From the NCBI RefSeq assembly GCF_036324505.1, contig NC_086352.1, positions 13,878,001 to 13,942,000 on the forward strand: a DNA stretch of 64,000 nucleotides. The letters are read 5' to 3'. Below the pieces are notes generated by a model. That model was given only the letters and a program-made list of their open reading frames with translations. It ran no database searches and was not told the origin of the DNA. This DNA comes from Eleginops maclovinus (Eukaryota; Chordata; Actinopteri; Perciformes; Eleginopidae). A program made the position numbers and the translations under genes. Each line of letters opens with the position of its first letter. Positions within the stretch are counted from its first letter, which is position 1. This document shows, piece after piece, positions 24,701 to 35,425 of this stretch.

Positions 24701-25551
24701 CCCATAGCAATGACGGGGAGGTCTCTTTATTTTTGTTGGTGTCGCAAAAGACTGTGATTGAGTCAGAAATGTAATTACAACATTTTCCTTCTTTAAGTAA
24801 AAGAGGATCGAGACGCCAAAACCTAAAATGTTTGGGTTTTAGGTCAAAACAAAGATCTAGTACTACAGCTGAGTGATCTGAAACTGTTATGGGTAAATAT
24901 TGTACATAAGTAAGTGAGGAGATAAGATTTTTATCCACTAGGAAGTAATCAATACGGGAAAAAGAGCGGTGGGCGTGTGAGAAAAAGGAATATTGACGAG
25001 AAGATGGGTACATGAATCTCCAGGGATCAATGTAGCCAAACTGGTCCATGAAGGTGGACAAAGTTTGAGACATCTTTGAAGGCGGAATAATTCGGGAGCT
25101 CGATCTGTCGAGAACTGGGTCAATGACACAATTCAAATCCCCACCAAGAATCAGAGTATGGGTGTCCGGATTGGGGATTAGGGATAATACTGAATTGAAG
25201 AAGCTGTGGTCATCCCAATTAGGGGCCTAGATCGATGCTAAGACTACAGGCTTCTGGTATAATATACCGTAGACAATTGTATAACGTCCTTCTGGATCTG
25301 ATAATTTTACTGGAGGCAAATTGAACGTTTTTTAAAATTAATATGGCTGTACCTCTTGTTTTACAATTAAATTGGGAGTGGAAGATTTGTCCTTTCCATG
25401 GTCGGCTCAACTTCCCATGCTCAGACCTTAGAAGGTGTGTCTCCTGAAGAAGTATGACGTCGGCGTTCAGATTTTTGATATGAGTCATAATCTTTGTTAG
25501 TTTTAATGCGGCATTCAAGCCCCCCGTGTTTAAAGAGGTGAACCTTACCAT
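21773..25551 (-). pseudogene. LINE ORF2 (endonuclease-reverse transcriptase), broken
   Basis: Nicks DNA and reverse-transcribes LINE RNA at the target when intact. The endonuclease spans about 25551-24870, starting MVRFTSLNTGGLN; QETH (25446-25435), GGDLN (near 25140), RIDYF (near 24956-24942) and SDH (24881-24873) preserve the usual catalytic positions. RT landmarks are SGKSPGPDG (24164-24138), YRPISLL (23975-23955), SLDAEKAFDRVEW (from 23770), RGTRQGCPLSP (from 23602) and YADD (23467-23456). A C-terminal C-x2-C-x8-H-x4-C motif lies at 22185-22132. Frame breaks are inferred near 25300, 24540, 23910 and 22265 because homology passes from one frame to another. In-frame stops lie at 25227-25229 (TAG), 22766-22768 (TAA) and about 22361 (TGA). 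Long plus-strand frames such as 23349-23732 are shadows. Confidence 0.9.
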
Positions 25552-25851
25552 TTGCCCACCGTTGGTCCCTCCATCTAATGAGCCATTCATGTTACAGCGG
25601 ATGGTAGGACGCAGGCAGCAGAAGAAGAGTGAAATCATAACAAATGGTAACAAAAACTTAACAAACCACAAAAAGCAGACAAAAAAGGTCTCTTTACCAA
25701 CCCATTCCCTAACCCCCCCACCCCATCTGTGAGGAGACCTGGACTCCTGCCTTTGTCCCCTTTCATAACCCTCCCAGCCCCTAGAAATGTCATCTAAACT
25801 AACTTGCTCATACTTCCCTTTCTGAAGCATCTTACCTCAAGAAGTCATCTC

Positions 25852-26058
25852 AGAGCCCATAACTCAACAAGTGTCATAATATGTTTTACATAACCCTTTG
25901 AACCTTTAACAAAGTACGTCAATGTACCCTTCCAATATAAAGTGGAGTATATAACAATAAAACATTCTGTGTAATATGTGGAATATTACAAAGTTAACTA
26001 ATAACCCAAGTAAGGTATTAAACATTTGTTTACCATTACTGTATTGAGTGAACTTTTA
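25852..26058 (-). other. AT-rich junction between LINE ORF1 and ORF2 remnants
   Basis: About 200 bases with no ORF1 similarity where several hundred bases of ORF1 would be expected. It is either a leftover of the inter-ORF spacer after an internal deletion or foreign sequence; the sequence alone does not decide. Confidence 0.4.
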
Positions 26059-26059
26059 G

Positions 26060-26275
26060 AACAGAACAAGGGGTGTGGGCCCCTCGATTGATTCTGGGAG
26101 GCCGATGATTCGGATATTATTCTTGCGGCTCCGGCTTTCCAGGTCCGACGTCTTCCCTAGTAGCTTGCTGTTGCTATCGGCCAAAGTTACCAACCTCGCC
26201 TCCAGAGCACGAATACGCTGATCATCTGACTCGGCACTGGTTTCCAGTGAGATGATACGTTGTCCGTGGTCTGAC
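26060..26275 (-). pseudogene. LINE ORF1 fragment (coiled coil and start of RRM)
   Basis: The frame reads ..QRIISLETSAESDDQRIRAL.. and then LESRSRKNNIRIIGLPE. It combines heptad-type coiled coil with the LESRSRRNNIRI.G.PE signature that opens the RNA-recognition domain of L1-type ORF1 proteins, which coat LINE RNA. Homology stops after 'EGPTP'; the rest of the RRM and the C-terminal domain are absent. The upstream side ends in a CA-rich repeat (26277-26289), where the element is truncated. Confidence 0.8.
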
Positions 26276-26289
26276 ACACACGCACACAC

Positions 26290-27664
26290 AGTACAGTACA
26301 GTATGTACTTTCAGGCTTATTGACTTTAACAGGTTTAATATAAATGGTGATGCTTTTTGGCTTACTGTTACTGCAAACTTCAGCTCCTGGAATCTGAAAT
26401 ATAAATGTAAGTTGAAGGAGTACAACATGGAAATGTAATTCATCCTGTGTGTGTGTGTGCGCATCTGTGTGTGGGCGTCAAGTGTGACTAAATCTGAAAC
26501 AATCTTACAAAATTAAAGCATGAAACTTATCATCAGTGCTTTTTTGTTTTTACCAGCTGCAGTTTTCTGAGTCAGACTTATGAAACCCCACAACCTTTTG
26601 CGTGTTACCTGTTAGTTTATCCATGAAAACAAAAGAAAAGGAAGAAAGGGAATATTTGACAATTGCCAGGCAGATAATGACAATGTGAATGTGTGAATCA
26701 TTTGGAGTGAGCATTCATAGCTTCAACATTCAAATGTTTTTATTCTTCTGTGGTATTATCCCCTCCACCAAGGACGTATTGTCGTTCCTTTGTGACAGGA
26801 ACTAGTTGTGGCCAGTTTAGACAAAACTGTTTGGAGCGGTTTGTGCAGAGGTGCGTTATTGTGATCTGGGAATCCATATTACTCACAGTGAATTCTACTA
26901 CGCATCATGTACACTTTTCTTAATGGGCTGGCTTGTGCTCCATTCAGCATTTTCTGGGCATTAAAGACAATAGGCAAAAGTCAAACACATGTTCAGTAAA
27001 CTCCTAGCAAATACCTCTCTGGAGTGCCTAATTGGTTTCACAGTTATGTTGTAGTGGCAGACGTTATCGCCACCTGGATGTTCTCAGGAAACATTTATTG
27101 AAGGAGTCAAATCGCTATGTGTATTGGAAGTATATGGGGTGGACCGTAACCGTACAAAATGCAGTACTGTGACATAAGCAACAAGGGTTTGCATCCTCAA
27201 TGGTGCTTCATATCACTGTGGGTTTTTTGGGTAAGCATACAGTGTACTAACGGCGTGGCCATCCCATTGCAACATGATAATACTGAGGGGCCTTAAACCA
27301 TAGCCTCCTGTTTTTAATTAAAGTCCAACCTGATATTTATTTTTCTTCCTGATATCTTAATGCTTACTTTGTTAATCTCTTGGTAGATAGGAACCAGGAG
27401 TCTGTCTGTTATAGTCTTAATTTATTCATGGGTATGGGACACACTTGTACTGTTACGGTCTAAACATAATTGAACATAAATCATGTTTTCATGTGTATCA
27501 CAGATGGAGATTCATCATGGACATTGCTAAGGAACAATTCTTACATAGTTATGGCTGATAGCATATACAGCATCTGTTACTTAAAGTATATTCTCCATTA
27601 CATCAGTTGCAAATGAATGTGAGCTGTACTAACTCTGTTGTTAAGTGGAATTTGCTTGTTGGAA
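26290..27664. other. Gene-free stretch
   Basis: Unique sequence without a supported gene. A short GT run lies at about 26446-26460. Nothing else recognised. Confidence 0.4.
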
Positions 27665-27697
27665 CCCCCCCCCCCCCCCCACACACACACACACACC
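27665..27697. repeat. Poly-C (16) joined to (AC)8
   Basis: Compound simple repeat: 16 C at 27665-27680 followed by AC units to 27697. A run of G/C this long is unusual and prone to sequencing error. Confidence 0.9.
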
Positions 27698-28869
27698 CAT
27701 GTGTGTGTCTATGTGTGCGTGAGTGTACATCACCGTCAGGCTGCCAGCTGCGATCTGCCATCCTGAATCAGTTCACAATATACAAACACAATATATACAC
27801 ACACACGCAAATGCACATACTAATCACCTAATCGCTCACATCGCTTCGTCCAAGTACTTAGTTCTGTCTCAGTGAGTAAAAAACAACAAAAAACTACCTT
27901 AAACTTATCATCTCTTATCCTGGATACAGGAGAGGAGGTAGAAGCTATGTGGTATCAGATCGGGCAGCGGAGGGACAGTGAAAGGACAAGATTAAAGTAG
28001 GAGGAATAAAAGAAGGGGAGACAAGCTATTCTATTTTTCAATATGGTCAGGGCCACTTACATCCAAAACGTAATAAATAAAAGTCCTGCGAGCATTCAAA
28101 TTTCAAGCAAAATGAAATCATAGATCCAGAAGTCCTCTCCGGGTACTTGAGGGGCAGAAGTGCTGCTCCTTGTAACCAGAAATATTTCATCTTTCCATCT
28201 GCTGTCCATACTGCAGACATCCACACAGGTTGTACATCCATCCATCACCCTCCTATACCTGCTTTTTGCTGCTCAGGGTCACTATGGGGCACATAGTACA
28301 TCATCACATTCATAGGGAAAGTGCTAGGCAGAGACAGCCTGAACACTGTGTCGTGATAGAAAACAACAGAATTTTGATCTAGATTTACAGATTTTGCGTT
28401 GGACTTTTATCATGTGGAACAAATACAAAAAAATATAGTGCATCAAGAAAAGGATGGACGGCAAATACTTTTTAAGAAGCTGATAAAATGCACTGGAACT
28501 GTTTTCTCTTTGCCTTTCTTAAAAAAAAAAAAAAAAACAAGCATACAGATTATGATAAATGTCTGTGTACACACAATAAGGCTGACACACACATAGTAAC
28601 ACTTCTGCACAGTATGTGGTCTATTTATTTATAGTGCAGAGCATACTGTAAAGGTTGTGTTTTCTTATGTTAAATCATATGGTAATTCATTATGTAGTGG
28701 ACCACCTAGTGTGTGTGACCATGCATAACATATGAGATACAGGTACATTCATAGATACAAGTGTGTGTCCAATTTAAGACCCAGCCGGGTCTTTTGATAT
28801 GTTATGGTAGGCTGTCCTACCTAAGCACGCACATGCTGGATTGATCCTTTTATTAAATATAGTGTATTA
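27698..28869. other. Gene-free stretch
   Basis: No supported gene. A run of about 17 A lies at 28520-28537; no retroelement body was recognised beside it. Confidence 0.4.
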
Positions 28870-29160
28870 TCATTCAGAATCTTTAACTTTAAATGTTTAA
28901 ATGAAGTTTTGTGAAATATGGCTTTGTCAGTAAACAAGAGGCAATGGTTTCTGTTCTCACAGAGGATACAATGATGTGCTCTCAAACTGTCACCTGTAAT
29001 GAATCTAAGCGCATTGTGATAAATAGCGTAGAGGGCCCGAGAGTGTGGGGCTGCTGCATCCATGTAAATCACATCAGAGCAGTCGAATACTAATAAAGAA
29101 TGTTGTCTGTACAGTCCCAGCGCACTGTTTATTTCTGTAAAAAGTATCCTCAGTTTAACC
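28870..29160 (-). pseudogene. Relic of an L2/Rex1-like LINE reverse transcriptase (C-terminal part)
   Basis: One minus-strand frame reads VKLRILFTEINSALGLYRQ, then LVFDCSDVIYMDAAAPHSR and ALYAIYHNALRFITGD. It closely follows the LDYGD..YM.A / LDA.YHSALRFITGD / HHC.LY region downstream of the polymerase core in L2/Rex1/Jockey-type LINEs. A segment of about 10 residues (the usual V.W.SL..RR part) seems deleted before NRNHCLLFTDKAIF. A stop lies immediately upstream and no other part of the element was recognised. This is a clade distinct from the L1-type element at 21-26 kb. Clade assignment is from memory of motifs. Confidence 0.7.
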
Positions 29161-29725
29161 TAAGCTTCTTGTAGTTTTCCATTTTCGTTATGTAACAGAA
29201 TCAAATGTGCGAGTAACATTTTAGCACAGATATTAAACTTGATGACATGATTTACTTTGGTGTATTTATGGGGAGCAGATGTTTAGTTTTCTCTGGATTC
29301 TCAACATTGTAAGTCTGTCTCTGTGTTTTTTTGTGCATTCATGTAGGTTACTGTACATTTACATGTAGAGCATGTTTGTGAGAAAGACAACTTTGTGTTC
29401 TGCATGAACAGCATAATTGGTTTCTTTTTACTAAGCCTTAAAACCTCTTCCTGGTAAAAGACGTCTTGAGGTAATGCAGATAATGACATTTTCTCTCTCA
29501 GAACAAAAAGCAGAATTGTGAGATGTTTCAAAGCGCTGCTTAGGAAGACCATACAAAGTGTTCAACGTTGACGGCAGACCATTGGGCCTGTTGCTCAGTT
29601 CATGTGTTGATGGTTCATTCAGTATCAGTAGACTCTAGAATCACTCAAACAGAAACATAATGATACCCTATTGGGATTAATTAATAACTCTCACACTACA
29701 TATGCATTTCTATTTGATTTCAACT
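29161..29725. other. Gene-free stretch
   Basis: Unique AT-rich sequence. No supported gene; short frames only. It may contain further unrecognisable remnants of the neighbouring LINE relic. Confidence 0.35.
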
Positions 29726-30045
29726 GTACAGTGTGGTGGCCGACAGGTGCATATTCGCTACAACAGCCCAAAATGTTTCCATTAGGAGAAACGCGCTGCA
29801 GTTTGGCCAACTTTATAATCCCCAAACGGGCATCACTTTTAAGTGCCCCCTGGTTTCCGTTGTTTGTGCTTTTTGAAGCTTTTTTATTTGCAGCATTTTG
29901 TTTATGCAGCGCTTCTAGTAAGATAATTCTTCATTTGCATGTGTTTTGGCACATTTGTGCTTTTATATTTGCATCACTTCTGTAGCTTTTCTCCTCATGG
30001 AAATGTTTTGAGCCCATGTCAGCCGCAGTGTTTCAGGCATACAAA
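29726..30045. repeat. Possible degraded MITE with an internal degenerate TTTGCAT-like repeat
   Basis: Between 29878 and 29990 a motif of the form (T)TT(A/G)TGCA..TTT recurs at roughly 15-25-base intervals (atttgcagc, tttatgcagc, catttgcatg, cacatttgtgc, atatttgcatc). The block is bounded by weakly inverted sequences, 'gtggccgaca' near 29734 and 'gtcagccgcagtg' near 30018. It could be an old non-autonomous DNA transposon, but the inverted ends are poor. Confidence 0.25.
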
Positions 30046-30239
30046 GGAGAACAAAAAGGAACCCCTGAATTCCTAGATATTCCTAATCAAAGGGTCTTTG
30101 CACGTGCAGGCATGCAAATTTATATCTTACATGAGCATGACAGATCAAACTTGTATGGCCAAAATCCTGTTTTCCTCTTCAGCGAAACTGCTAACAGTGT
30201 CCTGAGGAGGGGATGCACTGCAAGAATGAAAGCAATAGT

Positions 30240-30720
30240 GGTGAGGAGAGACGAATTGGTTGTGGAAGAAGGGGAACAAGAGATAAGAAGGAGAGCAGCC
30301 GAGCAAGCAGAGAAGTGGCTTGTCAAATTCAGAAGAGACCTGGAGGAGAAAAGGAGAGAGAGAGGAGAAGAGGAGACAATAGAAAAGGAGGAGTGGGAAA
30401 ACAGGAAGAGGGATATACTTCAGATTTGTGGGCAGAGTGAAAGCCGGAAGAATGAAGCCGATAAATGTAGGACAGGAGCAAGGAGGATAAAAGGTTTGAG
30501 ACGAGAGGAGAGAAAGAAGGCAGGGAAAAAGATTGATGGATGTGTAGAGTGAGAGAATCAGATGGATGCGTACAGCAGGGTCAGGAGAGAGAAGGAAGGA
30601 GAGGAGGAGAGAAAAAGAAAGGTGAGAGGGCAGAGTCAAGAGGGGGAGGATGGATGGGAGGGCATGGGGAAAGAATAGAGGAGAGAGATGGCGATGAATG
30701 GGGGAAATTAAAAAAAGACC
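30240..30720. repeat. Polypurine (GA-rich) tract
   Basis: The plus strand is mostly purine over about 480 bases (GGAG, GAGA, AAGG words). It creates the K/E/R-rich 178-codon frame at 30016-30552, the longest frame outside the transposons, whose composition follows from the tract; I do not consider it a gene. Confidence 0.75.
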
Positions 30721-31160
30721 ATGCAAGCTACAGAGCAGGAGAAGGCGATATATACAGCGTTACAATGAGGCATAAATAGGCACCACTACATTTACCCTTA
30801 TTTAGAGTTTGCATTTAATTTTCAACCTGGCTTTTACTACAGATTGAAATTTACCAGCCAAAAAATTACTATACTTTTTTAGCTCGTTCACTACAAAGTC
30901 AGTTATTTAACTACTGCAATTTCCCAAAAATGCCATAAGTTTTCTAATAGATTTTTTTTAATGCGGCCACTAGATATCCACACGCACATAAAACTCTTTT
31001 TATCAGAGTTTTAAATTAGTGTTGCTTTGGAGGTCTTAGATTGCCCACGCCTTTTAAACCGTTCTACATCCTGGTTTCACTGCTGACTGTTAAGATGGTC
31101 TGTCCAGATAAACGACGGTGTGTGAATGTGCGTCTGATCTTGCCGAGCGAGAGTGTGCAT
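30721..31160. other. Gene-free stretch between two purine-rich blocks
   Basis: Ordinary AT-rich unique sequence. No gene recognised. Confidence 0.4.
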
Positions 31161-32190
31161 GTGTGAGAGGAAAAGGATGGATGGAGGGAGTGGTGCAGAT
31201 AATAGGTGACTATCTGGAGGTGAGAGACGTAGAGGTGGAGAGGGAAGTGAAAGAGGATAGATGGATGGACTGGAGCAGCGGGATGAGTGTAGATAATGGC
31301 TAGACATAATATCTGGCAGAGAGAAAGGAGGGAAGAGGGAAAGAGAGGGAAGAAGAGGGGAGAGACAACAGGTAATGTGAGCCGAAGCCAGCATTGAGGG
31401 AGGGATGGAAGGACATAGGATGAGTGCAGATTATGGGCTCAGATCTCATGTCAGGACGAGAGACAGACAGACATAGGGATGGTAATGCAGTGGAGTGGAG
31501 CAATAAGTATACATAATGGGATCTGTCTAATGTCTGGAGGGAGGAGAGGTTACAAAGATAAGACAGAGGGATAGAGCAGTAAATGGACATGAGTAGAGGG
31601 ACGGCCCTATCTGCATACCTTGCGGCACGAAGACACCGATAGTGGCGTGTTTGTTGAGTTATTTGTGGGTAATTGTGTGTCCTGTAGTGACCTGTTGGAT
31701 GTGAATGCTAGTGTAGGCCATGAGACACTGAGGCTAAGAGCTCTCCATCAGTGTCACAAGGACAGATTCCTGCACATGTCCTGTCCGTGACAAATAAACT
31801 GATTCCTGTGAGTGTACTGTATGCACCGCAGGTAATGGGCTTGATCTAATGTCTGCAGGAGAGGGGAGAAGAGGAGAGACAGGGAGAGATGGATGTGTTG
31901 ATAGAGAGGACTGGAGGGATGAGTTTAAAATATGGTTAGATGTGATGCTCGGAGACAGAAAGGAGCAGAGAGACAGGAGTGGAAGATCTGAGCATAAATG
32001 ATGAGATAGGTCTAATGTGTGGAGGAGTGGCGAGAGGACACGGGGGAGAAAAAAGAGGGAGAATGGATGGATGGTGGGACAGGGTACAAGGATGAATTTG
32101 GTAGCGAGGGGAGAGTGAGAGGGAGAGATGGATAGATGGACAGTGGAGGAATGAGTGCAGATAATGGCTAAACCTAATGTCTGGAAGGCA
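31161..32190. repeat. Diverged minisatellite in a purine-rich domain, eight recognisable units
   Basis: A motif of the form GCAGATAATGG..(T)CTAATGTCTGGAGG recurs in the same orientation at about 31195, 31289, 31426, 31508, 31828, 31925, 31990 and 32157. The spacers are GA-rich with GATGGATGGA words. Spacing varies from about 65 to 170 bases, with a gap of 320 at 31508-31828 that includes mixed sequence (31600-31825). Translated on the minus strand the units give a recurring HYLHS-like motif, a consequence of the repeat and not evidence of coding. Confidence 0.7.
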
Positions 32191-33440
32191 GACATCCATC
32201 TGACTGACCGAATTATAGTACAGCTCACTTTCTACAGACTAATTACTGGAACACAGGATTGTCTCTCTGTCTTTCTCCCTCTGTGGGTTTGTATCTTCTC
32301 TATTTCAGTACTCGGGGTGATTTTTAGGGCTTATGAGAGGGGAGGATGCCCGCACTGATAGCATACATCCCTGCTCAGCTCGTGCATCAGCTCACCTGCC
32401 CTCTTTTCCCTTGCTAAGCACAGATCCTCACATACTCTAGTTCCTCTAACAGATGGTTTTCGAAGGAAAATACAGTTTGTTACCTGCCTACCACCGCGCT
32501 CATTTGCCTTATTTTTTTCTTCAAGGCTCCCTTGTCTACAATCTGTTTTCAGGCCTAATCTAAAGAGGATAAACACCAATCTACCTGTCGAATACTCTTG
32601 CTTGCTAGTGGCATTATTAGCGCGTACACATCTTGGTTGAGTATATATTTCAGGGAGTGAAACAACAAGTAACATGCTCTGTACAAGATTTTCTGTGACC
32701 CTGTTGCATGCACTTCAACAAGACAATGGAGGTTGTGGGGGAAAATGTGGGGAGAAAAAACAACAAACCTCATGCCTTGTGTTTGATAAAATAAAGTACT
32801 AACATATAGGAAATGTCAGCATGAAGGGGTTTTATAGCATGAGGTGCCACCAGAGCACCTTCACTGAGCCTTGGCATACATTCTACAAGTGTAGACTGTA
32901 TTTTATTGGGAGGCATGGATACAGCACCTTTTTTACAAGAAGGTCCATTTCCCAGAGTTTTATGATGGAAAAATCCTGTCTTTGGCAGCGATGAATGTCC
33001 CACTGTGTTTAGTTAGATTGAAATTTAGTGTCTGGCGTTGCTACGGCATTCGGTTTACATCGTTTTTAAGGCATATCAAACCAATTTCCCTTTTTCCCCC
33101 GTGGCTGCAGCTATTATCTTCCTGGAAGATTGAACATATTCACTCTCTGACAGCATTTAACGTGCCGTCAAAGACGTCCACTGTAGCGCAACCATGGCAG
33201 AAAGACGCTTCCCACATGAGAGAGCTGCTGCGGTAAACACCTGTCTTCCTTGTTGAGCACCTTGATGACACATCTGACCATATTTATTTTATCTGCACAG
33301 CAAATCACTATAATTCCTGCTTGTTTTTGTACATTTTAGATCCAGAATGAGATTGTCATGTACTCCAACCATGACCATCTCCTTCTGTGAAATGCTTCAT
33401 GCTAATGCTCTGGATTTCATATGAAAAGAGATGTGTGTCT
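32191..33440. other. Gene-free stretch
   Basis: Unique sequence of about 1.25 kb. A minus-strand frame of 114 codons at 32331-32675 shows no recognisable domain. Nothing else supported. Confidence 0.35.
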
Positions 33441-34024
33441 CTAGAAACTGAATTGGAATCATTAACATTTGAATAGCTTGGCAAAATAATTCTTGAATTA
33501 CCTGAATTACAATCACATCATATAAGTTGTATTTTTTAGCTTGAATAACTGAATCTGAGTTGTTTGATTTTAAATGTATTGTACGGTCATAGTTTGTAAC
33601 TGAATTCCTATAAACTTGAAAAAAATAAAAAATTTGATCCTGAAAATTCAGTTTTTCTCATTCAATTTCAATTTACTGACGCACACATCCGCTCATTTAG
33701 GAAGAGCAATTGGTTGGAGAATTACAGCACTCCGATGAAAGTACTTCTTAATGGTTTGTTAATTCAAAAGTGGAAGAAACAAGAAAATGTGTATCATTTC
33801 ATTAGTCGAAATTCAATTGCACAACTGGATTTTAATTCTCAGAATGGAAGTATGAAAAAAGACCAACTTCAGTGTGGATTATATTTTTTGGGACATTTTC
33901 TGAGCAACTGCATTTAATCGATAACATTACATTCAATTTCAAGTTATTCAATTCAGATTCCTTTTTTTAATGCAATCATTAAGGTTGGGCAATTCAAAAT
34001 AAGTAGATCATATTCAGTTTCTAG
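33441..34024. mobile_element. MITE-like block with 13-bp terminal inverted repeats (584 bp)
   Basis: The left end CTAGAAACTGAAT (33441-33453) and the right end ATTCAGTTTCTAG (34012-34024) are exact reverse complements. Weaker inverted similarity continues inward (left 'catttgaatagcttggc', right 'gggcaattcaaaata'). The interior is AT-rich with many AATTCAA/TTCAATTT words and no transposase. The outermost CTAG is palindromic, so the true ends and target duplication (TA or CTAG) are ambiguous. Class not assigned. Confidence 0.5.
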
Positions 34025-34855
<831 letters not shown>

Positions 34856-35097
34856 CACATGCCTTTTATGGATGAGGTACAAAGACAATATCCCTCTTAT
34901 TACTTGCAACAGACTTTAATGCTTTTGTCAGGGATCAATATGTTTCCGGTGTCGTGTGTTGTTGGCTGCCATTAGGATTAAGGGTTCAGAAAGCCATTGC
35001 CTAATTACAACATCAAATAAAAGCAAACATATTTGTGAGTGTGTGTGTGGAAATAGAACAGAGATCTACTTTCAAAGGTTTGGGTCGCTTGTTCAGC

Positions 35098-35306
<209 letters not shown>

Positions 35307-35425
35307 ATTACATTCTTGTCAGTATATCAAAAGACACTGAGATATGAGGCTTGGTGACAGAATCATTTACTCACATAATGAAACCTAACTGCACAAGAGT
35401 GTGTGTGTGTGTGTGTGTGTGTGTG

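Larger units (their letters stand above)
21350..26275 (-). mobile_element. Decayed L1/Tx1-type LINE, 5'-truncated, minus strand
   Basis: Non-LTR retrotransposon remnant of about 4.9 kb. In 5'-3' order on the minus strand it holds an ORF1 fragment (coiled coil plus start of the RNA-recognition domain), an apurinic-type endonuclease, a reverse transcriptase with YADD, a C-terminal Cys/His motif and a short AT-rich 3' end near 21350. The domain order and the C-terminal region match the L1 superfamily. It is 5'-truncated within ORF1 next to a short CA-rich repeat, appears internally deleted between ORF1 and ORF2, and has at least four frameshifts and three in-frame stops, so it cannot be autonomous. 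The exact family is not named, and no target-site duplication was found. Confidence 0.9.

Noticed and set aside
30016..30552. 178-codon open frame, the longest outside the transposons
   Set aside because: The second half is K/E/R-rich because the DNA is a polypurine tract; no domain, and the first part matches nothing I recognise.
31734..32228. 164-codon minus-strand frame with repeated HYLHS-like words
   Set aside because: The periodicity comes from the underlying minisatellite and the bias from the pyrimidine-rich strand.
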